Source: Syngnathus acus (Eukaryota > Chordata > Actinopteri > Syngnathiformes > Syngnathidae). From it: a DNA stretch of 64,000 nt. The stretch covers positions 19,804,501-19,868,500 of the forward strand of contig NC_051094.1 in the NCBI RefSeq assembly GCF_901709675.1. The letters are read 5' to 3'. Both the position numbers and the translations under genes were made by a program. The notes under the pieces are model-generated. The model searched no databases. It saw nothing but the letters and a program-made list of their open reading frames with translations, and had not been told where the DNA came from. Positions 1 to 10,668 of this stretch are shown here, piece by piece. Position 1 is the stretch's first letter, and each line of letters starts with the position of its first letter.

Positions 1-29
1 TAATTTCATATCTTACTATAGATCAGGGG

Positions 30-388
30 GCGGCTCGGTGCCGCACTGGGTAGCACGTCCGCCTCACAGTTCGGAGGGTGCGGGTTCGATTCCACCTCCG
101 GCCCTCCCTGTGTGGAGTTTGCATGTTCTCCCTGGGCCCGCGTGGGTTTTCTCCGGGCACTCCGGTTTCCTCCCACAACCCAAAAACATGCTTGGTAGGC
201 CGATTGAGCACTCCAAATTGTCCCTGGGTGTGAGTGTGTATGGTTGTTTGTCTCTGTGTGCCCTGCGATTGGCTGGCAACCGGTTCAGGGTGTCCCCCGC
301 CTACTGCCCGATGACGGCTGGGATAGGCTCCAGCACGCCCGCGACCCCCGCGGGGACTAAGCGGTACAGAAAATGGATGGATGGATGG
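30..388 (+). mobile_element. tRNA-headed SINE with (ATGG)n tail
   Basis: The head GGGTAGCACGTCCGCCTCAC and GGTTCGATTCC resembles a tRNA-type pol III promoter (A and B boxes). It is followed by the teleost repeat body (TGTGGAGTTTGCATGTTCTC, GGCTGGGATAGGCTCCAG) and a short (ATGG)n tail. A 15-bp target-site duplication, ACTATAGATCAGGGG, lies at 15-29 and 389-403, so both ends are exact. It landed within the first bases of the hAT that starts at position 25. Confidence 0.9.
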
Positions 389-523
389 ACTATAGATCAG
401 GGGTCACCAACACGGTGCCCGCAGGCACCAGGTCGCCCGTGAGGACCGCATGAGTCGCCCGCAGGACTGTTCTAAAATTAGCTCAAATTGCGGCACTCGT
501 CAGTGAGCTGCATCTATTTATTT

Positions 524-1371
524 TACAGTCAAACCTCGGTTTTCGAACAAATCGGAATTCGAACAAAAAATTCGAGATTTTTTTGCTTCGGTTGTTGAAT
601 AGAATTCGGAGGTCAAACCTCGCGAGATGAGCCAGGAGGACCCGAGTAAACCCAACCGCGCGGCCCGTTTGCCGACTGACTCCGTAGTTATTGCATTTTC
701 GGTACTTTGAGGATTGTATTAACCCCTAATCAAAGAAATCAAGTGGGAGCAGTAAAGCCATCCTAAACACAAAGACGCTCATAAAGCATTGCGACAATGA
801 GCGCCCGGCGCGCTGCGGTTGCGCGATCGGACCAAATTAAGCTCCCTGCGCACTGAGGTCCACTTAAATTTTGGAAAGTACATCAGGACTTTAAAAATAT
901 TTTCTAAATTTCAGCGACGGCTCTGTCACAATAATGCAACCAGCGCGGTGCAGTTGCGCGTTCGGCGGTGAGCTGCAGTTGCGCGTTCGGACAAAATTAA
1001 GTTCCCTGCGCACTTAGATCCACTTAAATTCCTTAAAGTACATCAGGACTTTAAAAATATTTTCTAAATTTCAGCGACGGCTCTGTCACAATAATGCGAC
1101 CAGCGGGGTGCAGTTGCGCGGTCGGCGACGTGCTACGGTTGCGCGTTCGGCGGTGCGCTGCAGTTGGGCGATCGGACTAAAATGCGCAAATGAAAAAATG
1201 CTAAAAAAAAAAAAAAAAGAAAAAAAAAAAAAAGGACGTTTTTTTATTCTTGGAACGGACAAAATTTTTTTCCGTTACTTGTAATGGGAAAATAGATTCG
1301 GAATTTGACCGATTCGCTTCTCGAACCGCCTTCTGGAACGGATTGTGGTCGAAAACAGAGGTTTGACTGTA
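524..1371 (+). mobile_element. Tigger/pogo-like MITE (TACAGTCAAACCTCGG ends)
   Basis: The inverted ends TACAGTCAAACCTCGGTTTTC and GAGGTTTGACTGTA include a TA at each border, as expected for a TA-target Tc1/mariner-superfamily element. Inside, a block of about 135 bp (CGATCGGAC..AAATTAAG, TTTCAGCGACGGCTCTGTCA) is repeated in tandem, at about 830 and 980. The same block occurs in the elements at 15323-16558 and 33225-34186 and, inverted, at 45771-46200. An A-rich run lies at 1200-1235. Confidence 0.75.
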
Positions 1372-1907
1372 TTTTTGCTATTCTTGTTAAAATCACACTT
1401 ACATGTGAACTAGAAATGACAATAATAACACATAGTGAAAGCTAAATTGAGCAAATTGGCTATTTCAGAAGTGTGTCAAACTGGTAGCCCTTTGCCTTAA
1501 TCAATACCCAGGAAGTAGCTCTCGGTTTAAGAAAGGTTGATGATATAGATCAGGGGTGGGCAAACTACGGCCCGCGGGCCACATCTGGCCCACGGGACCG
1601 TTTAATCCGGCCCGCCAACCCTGAATTAATTGTATTATTAAACTTTTTTTTTTGTCATTTTGCCTGCAATGACTGCGTTTCCCCAGTAGATGGGGAACCG
1701 CTCGCCTGCGCATTTACTACCGGAAGCCGTGTCAGAAAGCTCGGTGCACACTCACAAGTGCGTGTACGTACGTACTCAGTAGTACGGACATGGCGCACTC
1801 GCGCTCTATTTGTATCAGTCCCGAATTTAGAGCGTGGGCTGTGACGATAGCATTCTTGTAATTCGCTCGCTGAGCTTTCAGATACAGTTTTACGCTAAAG
1901 CCACCTC

Positions 1908-3231
1908 AAAGATCACATCGTCTCCAGACTCCCCCCAACATTCGATCCGTTCCAGTTTGCCTACCGGCAGAACCGCTCCACTGAGGATGCCATCTCCTCC
2001 GTTCTTCACCTGAGCCTGGCTCACCTGGAGGAGAGGAACACCCACGTGCGGTTGCTGTTCCTGGACTTCAGCTCAGCGTTTAATACCATCATTCCACAAC
2101 ATCTGGTGGAAAAACTGGAACACCTGGGCTTCAGCACCCCCCTTCGGAACTGGCTGCTAGACTTCCTCACCAACAGACCTCAGTCAGTCCGGGTCGGACA
2201 GAACACCTCCGATGTCATCACCCTCAGCACAGGCTCCCCTCAGGGCTGCGTCCTGAGCCCCCTGCTGTTCACCCTGATGACACACGACTGCGCCCCCAGG
2301 TTCACCACCAATCACATCGTGAAGTTTGCAGACGACACAACGGTGGTGGGCCTCATCAGGGACAACAACGACCTGGACTACAGAGAGGAGGTGGAGCAGT
2401 TGGTGGGCTGGTGCAGAGAAAATAGCCTGATCCTGAATGTGGAGAAGACGAAGGAGATCATCGTCGACTTCAGGAAGAACCAGCCTCACCACGCTCCACT
2501 GATCATCAACAGCTCAGCTGTGGAGGTGGTCAGCAGCACTAAATTCCTGGGAGTCCACATCACAGACGACCTCACCTGGTCTGTGAACACCACAACACTG
2601 GTCAAGAGGGCACAGAAGCGCTTGTACTTCCTGCGGAGGATGAGGAGAGCCCACCTGCCCCCACCCATCATGAGGACGTTCTACCGAAGCACCATAGAGA
2701 GCATTCTGACAAGCTGTCTCTCGGTGTGGTGTGGAGGTTGCAGCGCCTCCGATTGGAAGAACCTGAGGAGAGTGGTGAGGACAGCAGAGAGGATCATCGG
2801 GGCTCCTCTTCCCTCCATTCAGGACTTGTCATCCCAGCGCTGCGTGTCCCGAGCCCGAAATATTATCAGTGACCCATCACACCCCCACCATGGACTGTTC
2901 TCCCTGCTGCCCTCTGGGAAGAGGTTTCGCAGCATCCGCTGCAGGTCCACCAGGTTCTGCAATAGTTTTTTCCCTGCTGTCGTCAGACTGCTGAACATTC
3001 AAACGTAGCATTCCTCTGCACACTTGTAAATACTGTTTTTGTCTCCTGCACTGTTCACATACTTTATCACTGCTGCACTTTGTACTTTATAATTATCTTA
3101 TCTCATATTTTTATATAGAATGTCACTTTTTTTCAACCAGCCGAAATACCTCTACATTGCTGAAAGCCGTATGCAACGAAATTTCGTTTTGTACACACCT
3201 AGTGTTGACAAAATGACAATAAAGTTCTGTC
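1908..3231 (+). mobile_element. 5'-truncated Rex1/CR1-L2-type LINE insertion
   Basis: The insertion borders are seen by comparison with the uninterrupted hAT at 56583-57883 (break after AAAGCCACC, resuming AAACCTTCCCC). It carries the reverse transcriptase end and a 3'UTR closing in TGACAATAAAGTTCTGTCT, typical of CR1/L2-group fish LINEs. It is truncated at the 5' side, as usual for target-primed reverse transcription. Between Rex1 and L2 I cannot decide by eye. Confidence 0.85.
1951..3008 (+). pseudogene. LINE reverse transcriptase, C-terminal part (open frame)
   Basis: In frame from about 1951 it reads [19 protein letters not shown], then [13 protein letters not shown] (RT motif A), [14 protein letters not shown] (motif B) and [12 protein letters not shown] (catalytic YADD-type motif C). 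The family's [13 protein letters not shown] and [11 protein letters not shown] blocks follow, and it stops at 3006-3008. The frame is open over more than 340 codons, so this copy is young, but the endonuclease and RT N-terminus are absent; it is a dead 5'-truncated copy. Confidence 0.88.
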
Positions 3232-4165
3232 TAAACCTTCCCCTGGAATCCTTCCATTAAAATGAGTGGCCCGAAGAAAAGAAGTGAGTGCCGAATGTTA
3301 AAAGAGTGGCCAATTTGGCTCGACGTACGCGACGTGACGTTCAGCCACATCAACCCGTCACAGATCGAGGTAAACGGATCTCCTAAGAATTGCCACAACA
3401 AATTTTACTCCAGACTATGATGCACTAGCAAAAAAGGGAGACCAACAACACTGTTCCCACTGAAAATGAAGGGGAGGCTCTCAAGTTTGTTGTAAAAAAA
3501 TGCATTTTGAATATGATTTGTACACATAGCAGGGATTGAAACTAGCGACCATTCTCATTTTCAAACAATGCAGGATGCTCAAGGACATTGATGCACCACC
3601 TGTTTGCGACTAATCTTAACCTGTAAAGTTCTTAAGGCTTACTTTAAGGAAGTGTTTCCCGTTTCCTCACCTCTGTTACCAGGTGTTTGTGAGTTAAAAC
3701 TCTGCTCTGATGTTCAGATACCCCTCACTGTGTTGCCGTTTTGATTACTTTATTTGGATGTATGCTTTCACCGATTCTTCAAGATGATATATTTGGTCAG
3801 AATGTTTGCTGTTTGATGTGATCTCATAAGATGAACATTTTTCATTAATCTGACCTGCAGGCACTGAAGTGATGGAGACTGTTATTCATAATAATAGTGT
3901 CGTATTTTATGAGAATCACTGATAGCAGTTTTTTAGTGTTTTTTTTTTTTTAATGCTGTTAATAAATGCATTTGTTTTCAAAAAACTTGTTTGGAATATC
4001 CATCCTTTACTACCTACTAAAGGCCAAAATATTTTATGCAATGACCTTTACAGGTCGCTTATATTACTTCACACAAACACTATGTCCATCTGCTCCTGGT
4101 TCGGCCCTCCGGTCCAAATTTAGAACCCAGTTCGGCCCGCGAGTCAAAAAGTTTGCCCACCCCTG

Positions 4166-4640
4166 ATATAGATGATGTTTTTATAATTAAGGGTTAAATT
4201 TGACTTGACCTGATTCAATTCTCAAATGCAGCTGACTCTTTGGTCAATGGCAAATTTTGTGCTAACAATGCAGAGCATACATTTTTTGTGTTTTATTTGA
4301 CACCGACAAACAGTCGGAAGCAACATTGCCTTATATGCTCTCACCACCCATAATGCATCGCGTGGTGCAATAATTTTAATCTGTAGCATTAATCCTTGTT
4401 ACAAATCTGTTTGTTACCAGGAGTTAAATTTGTCATAGCTAAATGTTGTTGCTTTATTGTCATATTTTTTCCGCTTAAAAAACATGACTAAGTTGTGTGT
4501 GAAATTGTGACATCCAGGTCAATTCCTCATTTCTAATTGCAATGAAATGGGCAATGTTGGTAAAAGGTAAATACTGACATGCACAATGAATTCACTGCTA
4601 AGATGTGGTTGTGTTTGATTTAGAAGGGGGGTGACTTAAT
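4166..4640. other. intron or upstream sequence, nothing recognised
   Basis: A/T-rich sequence without terminal repeats, tRNA-like heads or coding similarity that I can recognise. Confidence 0.5.
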
Positions 4641-4651
4641 TCTCGTTAGCA

Positions 4652-4760
4652 AGTACAGCAATCCCTCGTTTTTCGCGGGAGATGCATTCCAGAACCACCT
4701 GCGTAAAAAAAAAAAGATACTGTATATATATTATTTAGAAATTTAAACACCTTTGTATTG
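4652..4760 (+). mobile_element. fragment of Tigger-like MITE end
   Basis: AGCAATCCCTCGTTTTTCGC followed by GGGAGATGCATTCCAGAACC is the typical left end of fish Tigger-like MITEs (consensus CAGTAATCCCTCG). No matching right end is visible, so this is a truncated piece. Confidence 0.5.
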
Positions 4761-4849
4761 AAATTTCCAACACATGGTGTTGGCTGCTCGAGGGCATGGA
4801 TGTATTGCAAGTCAATTAGAAGAGTGGTTTTTCCTTGCCAAGCAATGCA

Positions 4850-5117
4850 ACTATACCCCCGGCCGGGTCATACCAAAGACTATAAAAATGGGACCCATTG
4901 CCTCCCTGCTTGGCACTCAGCATTAACTGTTGGAATTGGGTTAGATCACCAAATGATTGCCGAGCGCGGCACCGCTGCTGCTCACTGCTCCCCTCTCCCC
5001 CAGGGGAAGGATCAAAATCACACGGGGATGGGTTAAATGCAGAGGACATATTTCACCACACCCAGATGTGTGTGTGACGATCATTGGGACTTTAACTTTA
5101 ACTTTTAACTTTAACTT
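4850..5117 (+). mobile_element. tRNA-type SINE body with (ACTTTA)n tail, damaged head
   Basis: From CCCCGGCCGGGTCATACCAA through GATCACCAAATGATTGCCG and CACACGGGGATGGGTTAAATG to repeats of ACTTTA it matches the copies at 14950-15268 and 15878-16189. The tRNA-like head is replaced by unrelated sequence here. Confidence 0.8.
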
Positions 5118-5330
5118 GTTCACCTTCAGAATTAAGACAGGTGCCATCATTGTTTACGTTGCTACGCATGTTGCGTAGCGTGTGTAACATGCGTAGTGAT
5201 GCAAGTCGTGCTGACTGGAATCGGTAAGGGAATTGTTAGCAAAATAGCAAACGAATCCAAGGAATTGGTAACAAATTGGTAACGAACCGGTTCTCAAAAA
5301 GAACCGGTTCTCAATTCCCATCCCTAGTAG
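5118..5330. mobile_element. possible hAT-like end with GAACCGGTTC inverted repeat
   Basis: GAACCGGTTCTCAAAAAGAACCGGTTC is a short perfect inverted repeat and is followed by CAATTCCCATCCCTAG, a plausible terminal repeat. The left end was not found. Low confidence. Confidence 0.3.
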
Positions 5331-6559
5331 CATTCTTCCAAAGTGCGATCGCCATTTATTTTCTTGAGTGGTACACTTGCAATATTGTTGGTCAATGTTG
5401 CACAAGAAAATAAATATTTCCTCAGACATGCCGAAATTCTCCATCCATTGTCCATATGTGAATCTGGGAACTGCTACATCCCACCTGTCACACGCAGAGA
5501 CAGAACGACCATGTGCTCCATGGACTTTATTGAATTGGGGGAAAGTGTAAGTGGAAAGCTGGATTGCTGGCTTGGCTAGTGTTGCTGGGCGGCGGAGCGG
5601 GACTAGCGGAGGACATAGTCAGAGCCGAAGATCGTTGCTGACTGCAGTGGCAACCTGGCAGGTAGCAGGAACCAACCTGATGAAGAGAGCAGCAGAGCGA
5701 GCGTGCAGGACAGCGGAGCTCAGCATGTAGTTGCACTCAGGGCCAAGCGGATGGTCGGGGTGGGTGGCGATCAGAACGTGGTCAAGGACAGGCAAGTGGT
5801 CAGGACGGGCGGCGACCAAGGCGAGTTAGGTCAGTACACAGGCAAGGTTAGCAACGGGTATCAGTCGGGTGAAGCACAATGAGCACACGAATGGTATCAT
5901 AGGGCAGGACAAGAGGACGAACTGACAGCGTGTAAACCGGAGTCCAGAGTAGGCTGTTTAACAAGCGAGAACAGGTGCCAGTGATCAGCTCAATTGTATG
6001 GGCGTGGCTGAGAACGATTGGCGGCAAGGAAAAGCCACCAACTGGATGGCAGGTGGCACGGGCACGTGACACCACCAGTTGGTTGGCCTGAAAAAGGTCC
6101 AGACTCTTGGGCATTTTCAGCGCTGTAACAAAGCAAGGATCTGGTAAAAAGGAGAGAGGAGGTTGAAGCAAACAAAGCCGTGTGGTAAATGACATAAAAA
6201 ATTAGCTTTGCGTGCCAGCATTTCCTTTGTTATATGTTGATTGAGACGAGAGCATGAAATATAATTTTACTCTCGTTTTGTTGACAAACACAAATGGATG
6301 CTTTTGAGTACAGTAGAGCACAGTAGTGGAGGAGGTTAGATATGGTTGGTGAAAACGAGGCTTTCGAGTCATTTGTTCTTTGAAGCCAAAACACGTAATG
6401 ATAATGCTAGAAATATTGTTCAGGGCTGTCAGTATTTAAGGTACATTTTTCATATGGACAGTTAGTCTGTCAAATCAAAGTCACCAATTTTTACCGCAAA
6501 GTTGATGAAATTGGCCTGCATCAGCGAGTGATCTCACAAATGCACTTCTGGAAGAAACA
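5331..6559. other. unassigned sequence upstream of ptar1 exon a
   Basis: No exon of ptar1, no RNA gene and no transposon ends were recognised. A G-rich, CAGG-containing stretch (5580-6080) has no reading frame with codon-like conservation that I can support. Confidence 0.4.
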
Positions 6560-6567
6560 CTCTACAC

Positions 6568-6798
6568 CAGGCGTCGGGAACCTATGGCTCACGAGCCAAT
6601 ATGGCTCTTTTGGTGACGTTATTAAAAAGAATACATTGGTACACTCAAAGAATTGTTGGTCTTAATTAAAATACGTACATGCATTTAATTGTATCTAGCC
6701 TATCTTTTTTTTTTTTAAATGGTATGGCTCTGACGGGAAATTATTTGTAAAAAATGGGCATGTATGGCTCTGTCCGCCAAAAAGGTTCCCGACCACTG
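6568..6798 (+). mobile_element. short non-autonomous hAT (CAGGCGTCGGGAACC ends)
   Basis: The ends are CAGGCGTCGGGAACC and GGTTCCCGACCACTG. The flanking octamers CTCTACAC (6560-6567) and GTCTACAC (6799-6806) differ at one base, so an 8-bp hAT duplication is well supported. It is 231 bp with no coding capacity. A truncated relative is at 50569-50663. Confidence 0.9.
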
Positions 6799-6806
6799 GT
6801 CTACAC

Positions 6807-7149
6807 CTTGTCATAATTTTATAAAGTCTTTGAAAAATAATATAAAATACTTTATACCAGCTGGTAATGTGTGATTTACTGCTTGGTAATGGATGATTTA
6901 AAAAAATGGGTCCACATGTTGCCGTTTACACAAAACAATACTATAGCTTTGTGTTCAAACAATAGGACCTGAGTTAACAAATTTTCATGTTTGTGATATT
7001 TTTGTTTGGTGGTGTGAATCATAAAATGTAACATTTAAAATAGTTGAAAGACATGTAAAATGTCATGTTACAATAAAGTTTGGAAAACTATGATGGACAA
7101 ACATTATAGAATGAAACTGACATTAATGATCATGTTTGTTTTCCCTCAG
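6807..7149. other. ptar1: intron sequence upstream of ptar1 exon a
   Basis: A/T-rich intron with no repeat recognised. The polypyrimidine tract and acceptor of the exon at 7150 lie at its end. Confidence 0.5.
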
Positions 7150-7216
7150 CTTTAGTGGATATCACATCCACCCTCTTGCTGCTTAATCCTGACTTCACAA
7201 CTGCTTGGAATGTCAG
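7150..7216 (+). CDS. ptar1: ptar1 coding exon a (first visible)
   Basis: This 67-base exon is preceded by a pyrimidine-rich tract and AG, and followed by GT. It starts with two bases of a split codon and then reads LVDITSTLLLLNPDFTTAWN-V, the first of the tetratricopeptide-like prenyltransferase alpha repeats of PTAR1. The family residues LLLNPDFTTAWN are fully kept. It ends with AG of an Arg codon that the next exon completes. PTAR1 is related to farnesyl/geranylgeranyl transferase alpha subunits and is known as the partner of RABGGTB in the GGTase-III complex that geranylgeranylates proteins such as YKT6 and FBXL2. The N-terminal coding part (roughly 95 residues in human) was not found upstream in this window, so exon 1 and perhaps exon 2 lie outside. 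Identification is from remembered family sequence. Confidence 0.93.
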
Positions 7217-8076
7217 GTACCAACAAATCCTTAATTGCAGCTGGCATTCTCAATGGTACATTGCCTCAAGATGCCTCAGCCTCCTTCCTGACAGCAGTAC
7301 CTGGAATATGCTGTGACCAGGGTGGGAGGGGTCTGCAGAGATTATCTGTGCTCTTTGAAAAAAGTAACCGTGTACATTGTAACACACAACATTCATGTGT
7401 CATTGGCAATGGGGATGCGCTGGAACCGAAAACTAAAAATGAGGAAGACAAAAGCCGAAAACTGAAACACTGAAAAACCAAAACACCGAAAAAAATGAAA
7501 TACCTTAAAATCTCCTGGATCATTTTCTTGAGTTTACCAAATTTTTACAATTTAGAGCGCTCACGTTTCTTACAAGTGATATGCATGCATTCATGATCGC
7601 ATTAGAGCCTTCTTATCTGAGGCCAACGGCCAACTGCTGTGGGGATTTTGCCCACCTCTGTTAAGTTCAGCGGGCCGTTGGCATCTCTTTCTTCGAAATC
7701 TAATCTTAAACTGAGCATCAAGACACTGCCGTGTGTCATCCCTGCTGTCACAGCCAGCCAGCAAGCACTCTTGGTGTGGTAACCAGTACAAAACCCTGGT
7801 CCCCCCCCCCCCATATCGTTGATACATAAAACGGACAGTAAAGACGGCCCAACATTGGCACTGTATTAAAAAAATTATGTGAGTACTACAATTACCCCCC
7901 AAAACAATATTTCGGGACAGAGTGGTGGTAAACTTACTGATGCTCTCTTTTTGGGTGGAGTCTGCTTGATTGACACATCAGCCTGACTACATCAGCGAAG
8001 GAAGCGAAGGCATGTTACTCTTTTTTTCTGGCTTGCTTACTATGCTTAGTAAACACCCTATCGTTATGGAATCCAG
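7217..8076. other. ptar1: intron sequence, mostly unassigned
   Basis: A run of ACCGAAAAC-like repeats at 7424-7500 may be a degraded hAT end. A C13 homopolymer lies near 7800. The last ~125 bp (about 7915-8040) are similar to 9215-9345, on the other side of the MITE at 8077. No gene seen. Confidence 0.4.
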
Positions 8077-9099
8077 TACCGTAATTTTCGGACTAAAAGC
8101 CGCTCCGGAATATAGGTCTCATTAGCCATAAAACGCACAATAGCGTGAAAAAAAATATATATATAAGTCGCTCCGGAGCATAAGTCGCATTTTGGGGGGA
8201 AATGTATTCGACAAAATCCAACACCAAGAACAGACATGAACGAGCAACAACAAGCTAAACGATAGGTATGCTAACGTGACATAAACACAAACGAAGAGCT
8301 GAGAACGGGCCTGACGTAACATTCAGAGTTATTTAAAAAAAAGACTGAAAAAAAGCTGACGGCGCTTGCACTTCAAAATATCCCACAGGCCCATATAACG
8401 ATATATAAATTAGATATCAAATAACTATTATATAAGCAATAATATTATCAAACCATCTGTGCACTCTAAATCATTAAATCCATCGATCAAATTCCCCGTC
8501 CTTTGTCAACAACGCCGCGCGTGTGCCCTGACGTCACTCTCGTCGTTATTCCACAGATCTAGTATATAACTATATTGTAGCGTTAACAAAGTACAAGGAA
8601 AGACGTGGGTTTGGTAAATGGCTCTTTATTTAACAAAACAAACTTCCAGGCGTGTGGCGGCGTGGACTTCTATCCACGGAGGTGAAAGAGAGCTCCGTAG
8701 AGTAGGACCGGGCGTGCGTAAAAGCCATAATAGTTTTTCAAACCTTCTGTGTCACTCCAAATCCTTAAATCCTTCTAACTTTTCGTCCTCCGTGTCACTT
8801 AGAAACAAAGCCGCTAATGATGCCTGTAGTACGTGGGGCTCTTCGTCATCTTCGTCATCCCGTGATCAATCTTTGTCCTTTTTGTAAACAACCACCGCGC
8901 CACGCCGCGTCGCGCTGCTGACGTCACTTGAAATTCAAATTACAGTAATCCCTTGCTACATCGCGGTTCATTTATCGCGGTTTCACTTTTTTTTTTTTTG
9001 AAAATGTTTGAAAAAAAACACAAGTCGCTCCTTATTATAAGTCGCCCCCCCACACAAACTATGGAAAAAAATGCGACTTATAGTCCGAAAATTACGGTA
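8077..9099 (+). mobile_element. TA-target MITE, copy 1 (TACCGTAATTTTCGG ends)
   Basis: Inverted ends TACCGTAATTTTCGGACTA and TATAGTCCGAAAATTACGGTA with TA at both borders. The second motif GTCGCTCCGGA is repeated just inside the left end. Inside are one unit of the ~170-bp satellite (CCATCGATC, ACGATATATAAATTA) and a Tigger-like piece CAGTAATCCCTTGCTACATC near the right end. No complete transposase. Confidence 0.9.
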
Positions 9100-9687
9100 T
9101 TTTTTAATGTTTAAAGGAACACTACGTAAACCGGGCTGAACATAGGCACTTACATGATGGATCAATATTGAAAAATTATTCTACAATTCCCCCTGAAAAA
9201 CAACTCACGAGATTTAACGGTATTTTGACACAACTTGGCGGTGGACTTACTGACGCCCACTTTTTGGGTGGAGCCTTCCTGATTTGGCACATTAGCCTGA
9301 CTGTCAGAGAAGGAAACAAAGGCATGTTACTCTTGTTTCCTGCTTGGTTACCGTAATTTCTGGACTATAAGCCTCACCTGATTTTAAGCCTCACCAGCAA
9401 AAATTAGGGGAAAATATTATATATATTTTTTCATACATAAGCCACACCGTATTAAAAGCCGCATGTGCCTGCGAGTTGTTTACAAAGAAAGACGATGCAC
9501 AGAAATAGTTTTCAAAGTTTTAATAACATACCTTAACTTTTCTGCCAAACAATGCCTGTGACGCGGCAGTAACACAGCAGCAATACGGAAGTAACACAGC
9601 ACTAATAGAGCCGGATAAAAAAAACATACCGGTAAAAGTCACTGAGACACGGCAGTAACACAGCAGCAACACGGTAGCACAGCACTA

Positions 9688-9775
9688 ACATCCATCCATC
9701 CATCCATCCATCCATCCATCCATCCATCCATCCATCCATCCATCCATCCATCCATCCATCCATCCATCCATCCAT
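9688..9775. repeat. (CATC)n microsatellite
   Basis: About 22 nearly perfect CATC units. It is the expanded tail of the minus-strand SINE fragment that continues to 9891. Confidence 0.95.
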
Positions 9776-9891
9776 TTTCTATTCTGCTCGTCCCTACGTG
9801 GGGCACGGGCGTGCTGGAGCCTATCCCAGCAGTCATCGGGCAGGAGGTGGGGGACACCCTGAACCAGTTGCCAGCCGATACAGCACTAACG
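9688..9891 (-). mobile_element. 3' part of tRNA-headed SINE, reverse
   Basis: The tail (CATC)n, CATTTTCTATTCTGCTCGTC, GCCTATCCCAGCAGTCATCG and CACCCTGAACCAG are the reverse complement of the SINE body at 30-388. The tRNA-like head is missing. Confidence 0.85.
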
Positions 9892-10281
9892 GTGCTGGTT
9901 AAAGTAAAATACCAGTAAAAGTCACTGAGACTTCATCTTCCTCCTGTGCACTGAAACAATCGAAGTCTTCCTCCACAGTGTCGGATTGGAATAGCGTCAG
10001 ATATACTTCGCCACACACTTTCTCAGTCTCTCTTTTGTTGTTCTTCTAGCATTTTCCATGATGAAAATTAGCATGAACAGACCACGCACAAAGCGGTAAG
10101 TTACATTAAACTAGCGAGCTACAGAGTAGACGTGACCGGGAAATAAAGAAAGAAAAGGGTGACGCAACAAAATGTCATCAACAATAGCCCAGTGCCCCCT
10201 AGTGACCGGAAGAAACCTCTACACTGCATGAGCAGCTGCAGTTCCTACGTTAAGAGCCAAATTGACTGCCTTTAACTTAAA

Positions 10282-10390
10282 AGTCAAAGTCAGCTTTATT
10301 GTCAATCCTTCATATGTCAAAACACACAAAGAAACCGAAATTCCGTTTCCTCTATCCCACGGTGACGAGACATACAAGTAGACGACACAA
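10282..10390 (-). mobile_element. LINE/SINE 3' tail, reverse
   Basis: AAAGTCAAAGTCAGCTTTAT, TGTCAATCCTTC and ACAAAGAAACCGAAATTCCG are the reverse complement of the tail at 25498-25605, which ends in (TTTGACT)n. A short 5'-truncated insertion. Confidence 0.65.
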
Positions 10391-10668
10391 AATAACAAAA
10401 AGCGGCATCATATGGATTTTTTTTGTCGCCTCTGCGGATGGACATGCGATCAACACACCACTCTTCTCCCCAGTGACCGTGTCACATATCCCTCCGCCCA
10501 GCAAAGCGGTGCCGCACAACAGCGGTCCACAGCCTTTTAACGAGTGTATAAGTGTATTAGTCATCACAAAAATCACGAAAGATTCATAGATGTGCCGCAC
10601 CGGACGACAAGCCGTAGGGTTCAAAACTTGAGCAAAAAGTAGCGGCTAATAGTCCGAAAATTACCGTA

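Larger units (their letters stand above)
25..1542 (+). mobile_element. non-autonomous hAT (CAGGGGTCACCAAC ends), split by a SINE and carrying a Tigger-like MITE
   Basis: The left end is CAGGGGTCACCAACACGGTG, interrupted after five bases by the SINE at 30-388. The flanking octamer CTATAGAT resembles ATATAGAT on the other side, which fits an 8-bp hAT duplication. The right end seems to be GGTTGATG, with the last bases of the terminal repeat lost, just where the next hAT (1551) begins. A partial second copy lies on the minus strand at 45771-46318 and keeps its GTTGGTGACCCCTG end. No transposase is seen. Confidence 0.75.
1551..4165 (+). mobile_element. hAT deletion derivative (CAGGGGTGGGCAAACTACGG), split by a LINE
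   Basis: The ends are CAGGGGTGGGCAAAC and GTTTGCCCACCCCTG. An exact 8-bp duplication, ATATAGAT, lies at 1543-1550 and 4166-4173. The copy is nearly identical to that at 56583-57883 but is interrupted at 1908-3231 by a LINE. A short ORF starting MSGPKKRSE at 3261 joins a hAT N-terminus to a hAT C-terminal segment. Here a 2-bp deletion near 3380, relative to the 57-kb copy, breaks the frame. Confidence 0.9.
9349..10668 (+). mobile_element. TA-target MITE, copy 2, with SINE and LINE-tail insertions
   Basis: Ends TTACCGTAATTTCTGGACTA and AGTCCGAAAATTACCGTA (the last bases drifted). It is related to the copy at 16829-18027: both carry ACGCGGCAGTAACACAGCAGC repeats, GTCGGATTGGAATAGCGT and TGCGATCAACACACC. 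It is interrupted by a reverse SINE 3' part (9688-9891) and a reverse LINE-tail (10282-10390). Confidence 0.82.

Noticed and set aside
30-110. tRNA gene
   Set aside because: A- and B-box-like motifs are part of a SINE head: the same head occurs at 19904 with an identical body and tail, and no cloverleaf with a CCA-compatible acceptor stem is formed.
38-442. 134-codon open frame as a gene
   Set aside because: It runs through the SINE and the hAT end; both are non-coding repeats, and the other SINE copy gives a similar frame.
5331-6559. missing first ptar1 exons
   Set aside because: I looked for a coding stretch similar to the PTAR1 N-terminus (family words such as the SWCVKFLLPYV block) and found none, so they probably lie upstream of the window.
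7210-7473. 87-codon open frame overlapping the ptar1 donor
   Set aside because: It starts at the last codons of the exon in another frame and runs through the intron; no similarity.
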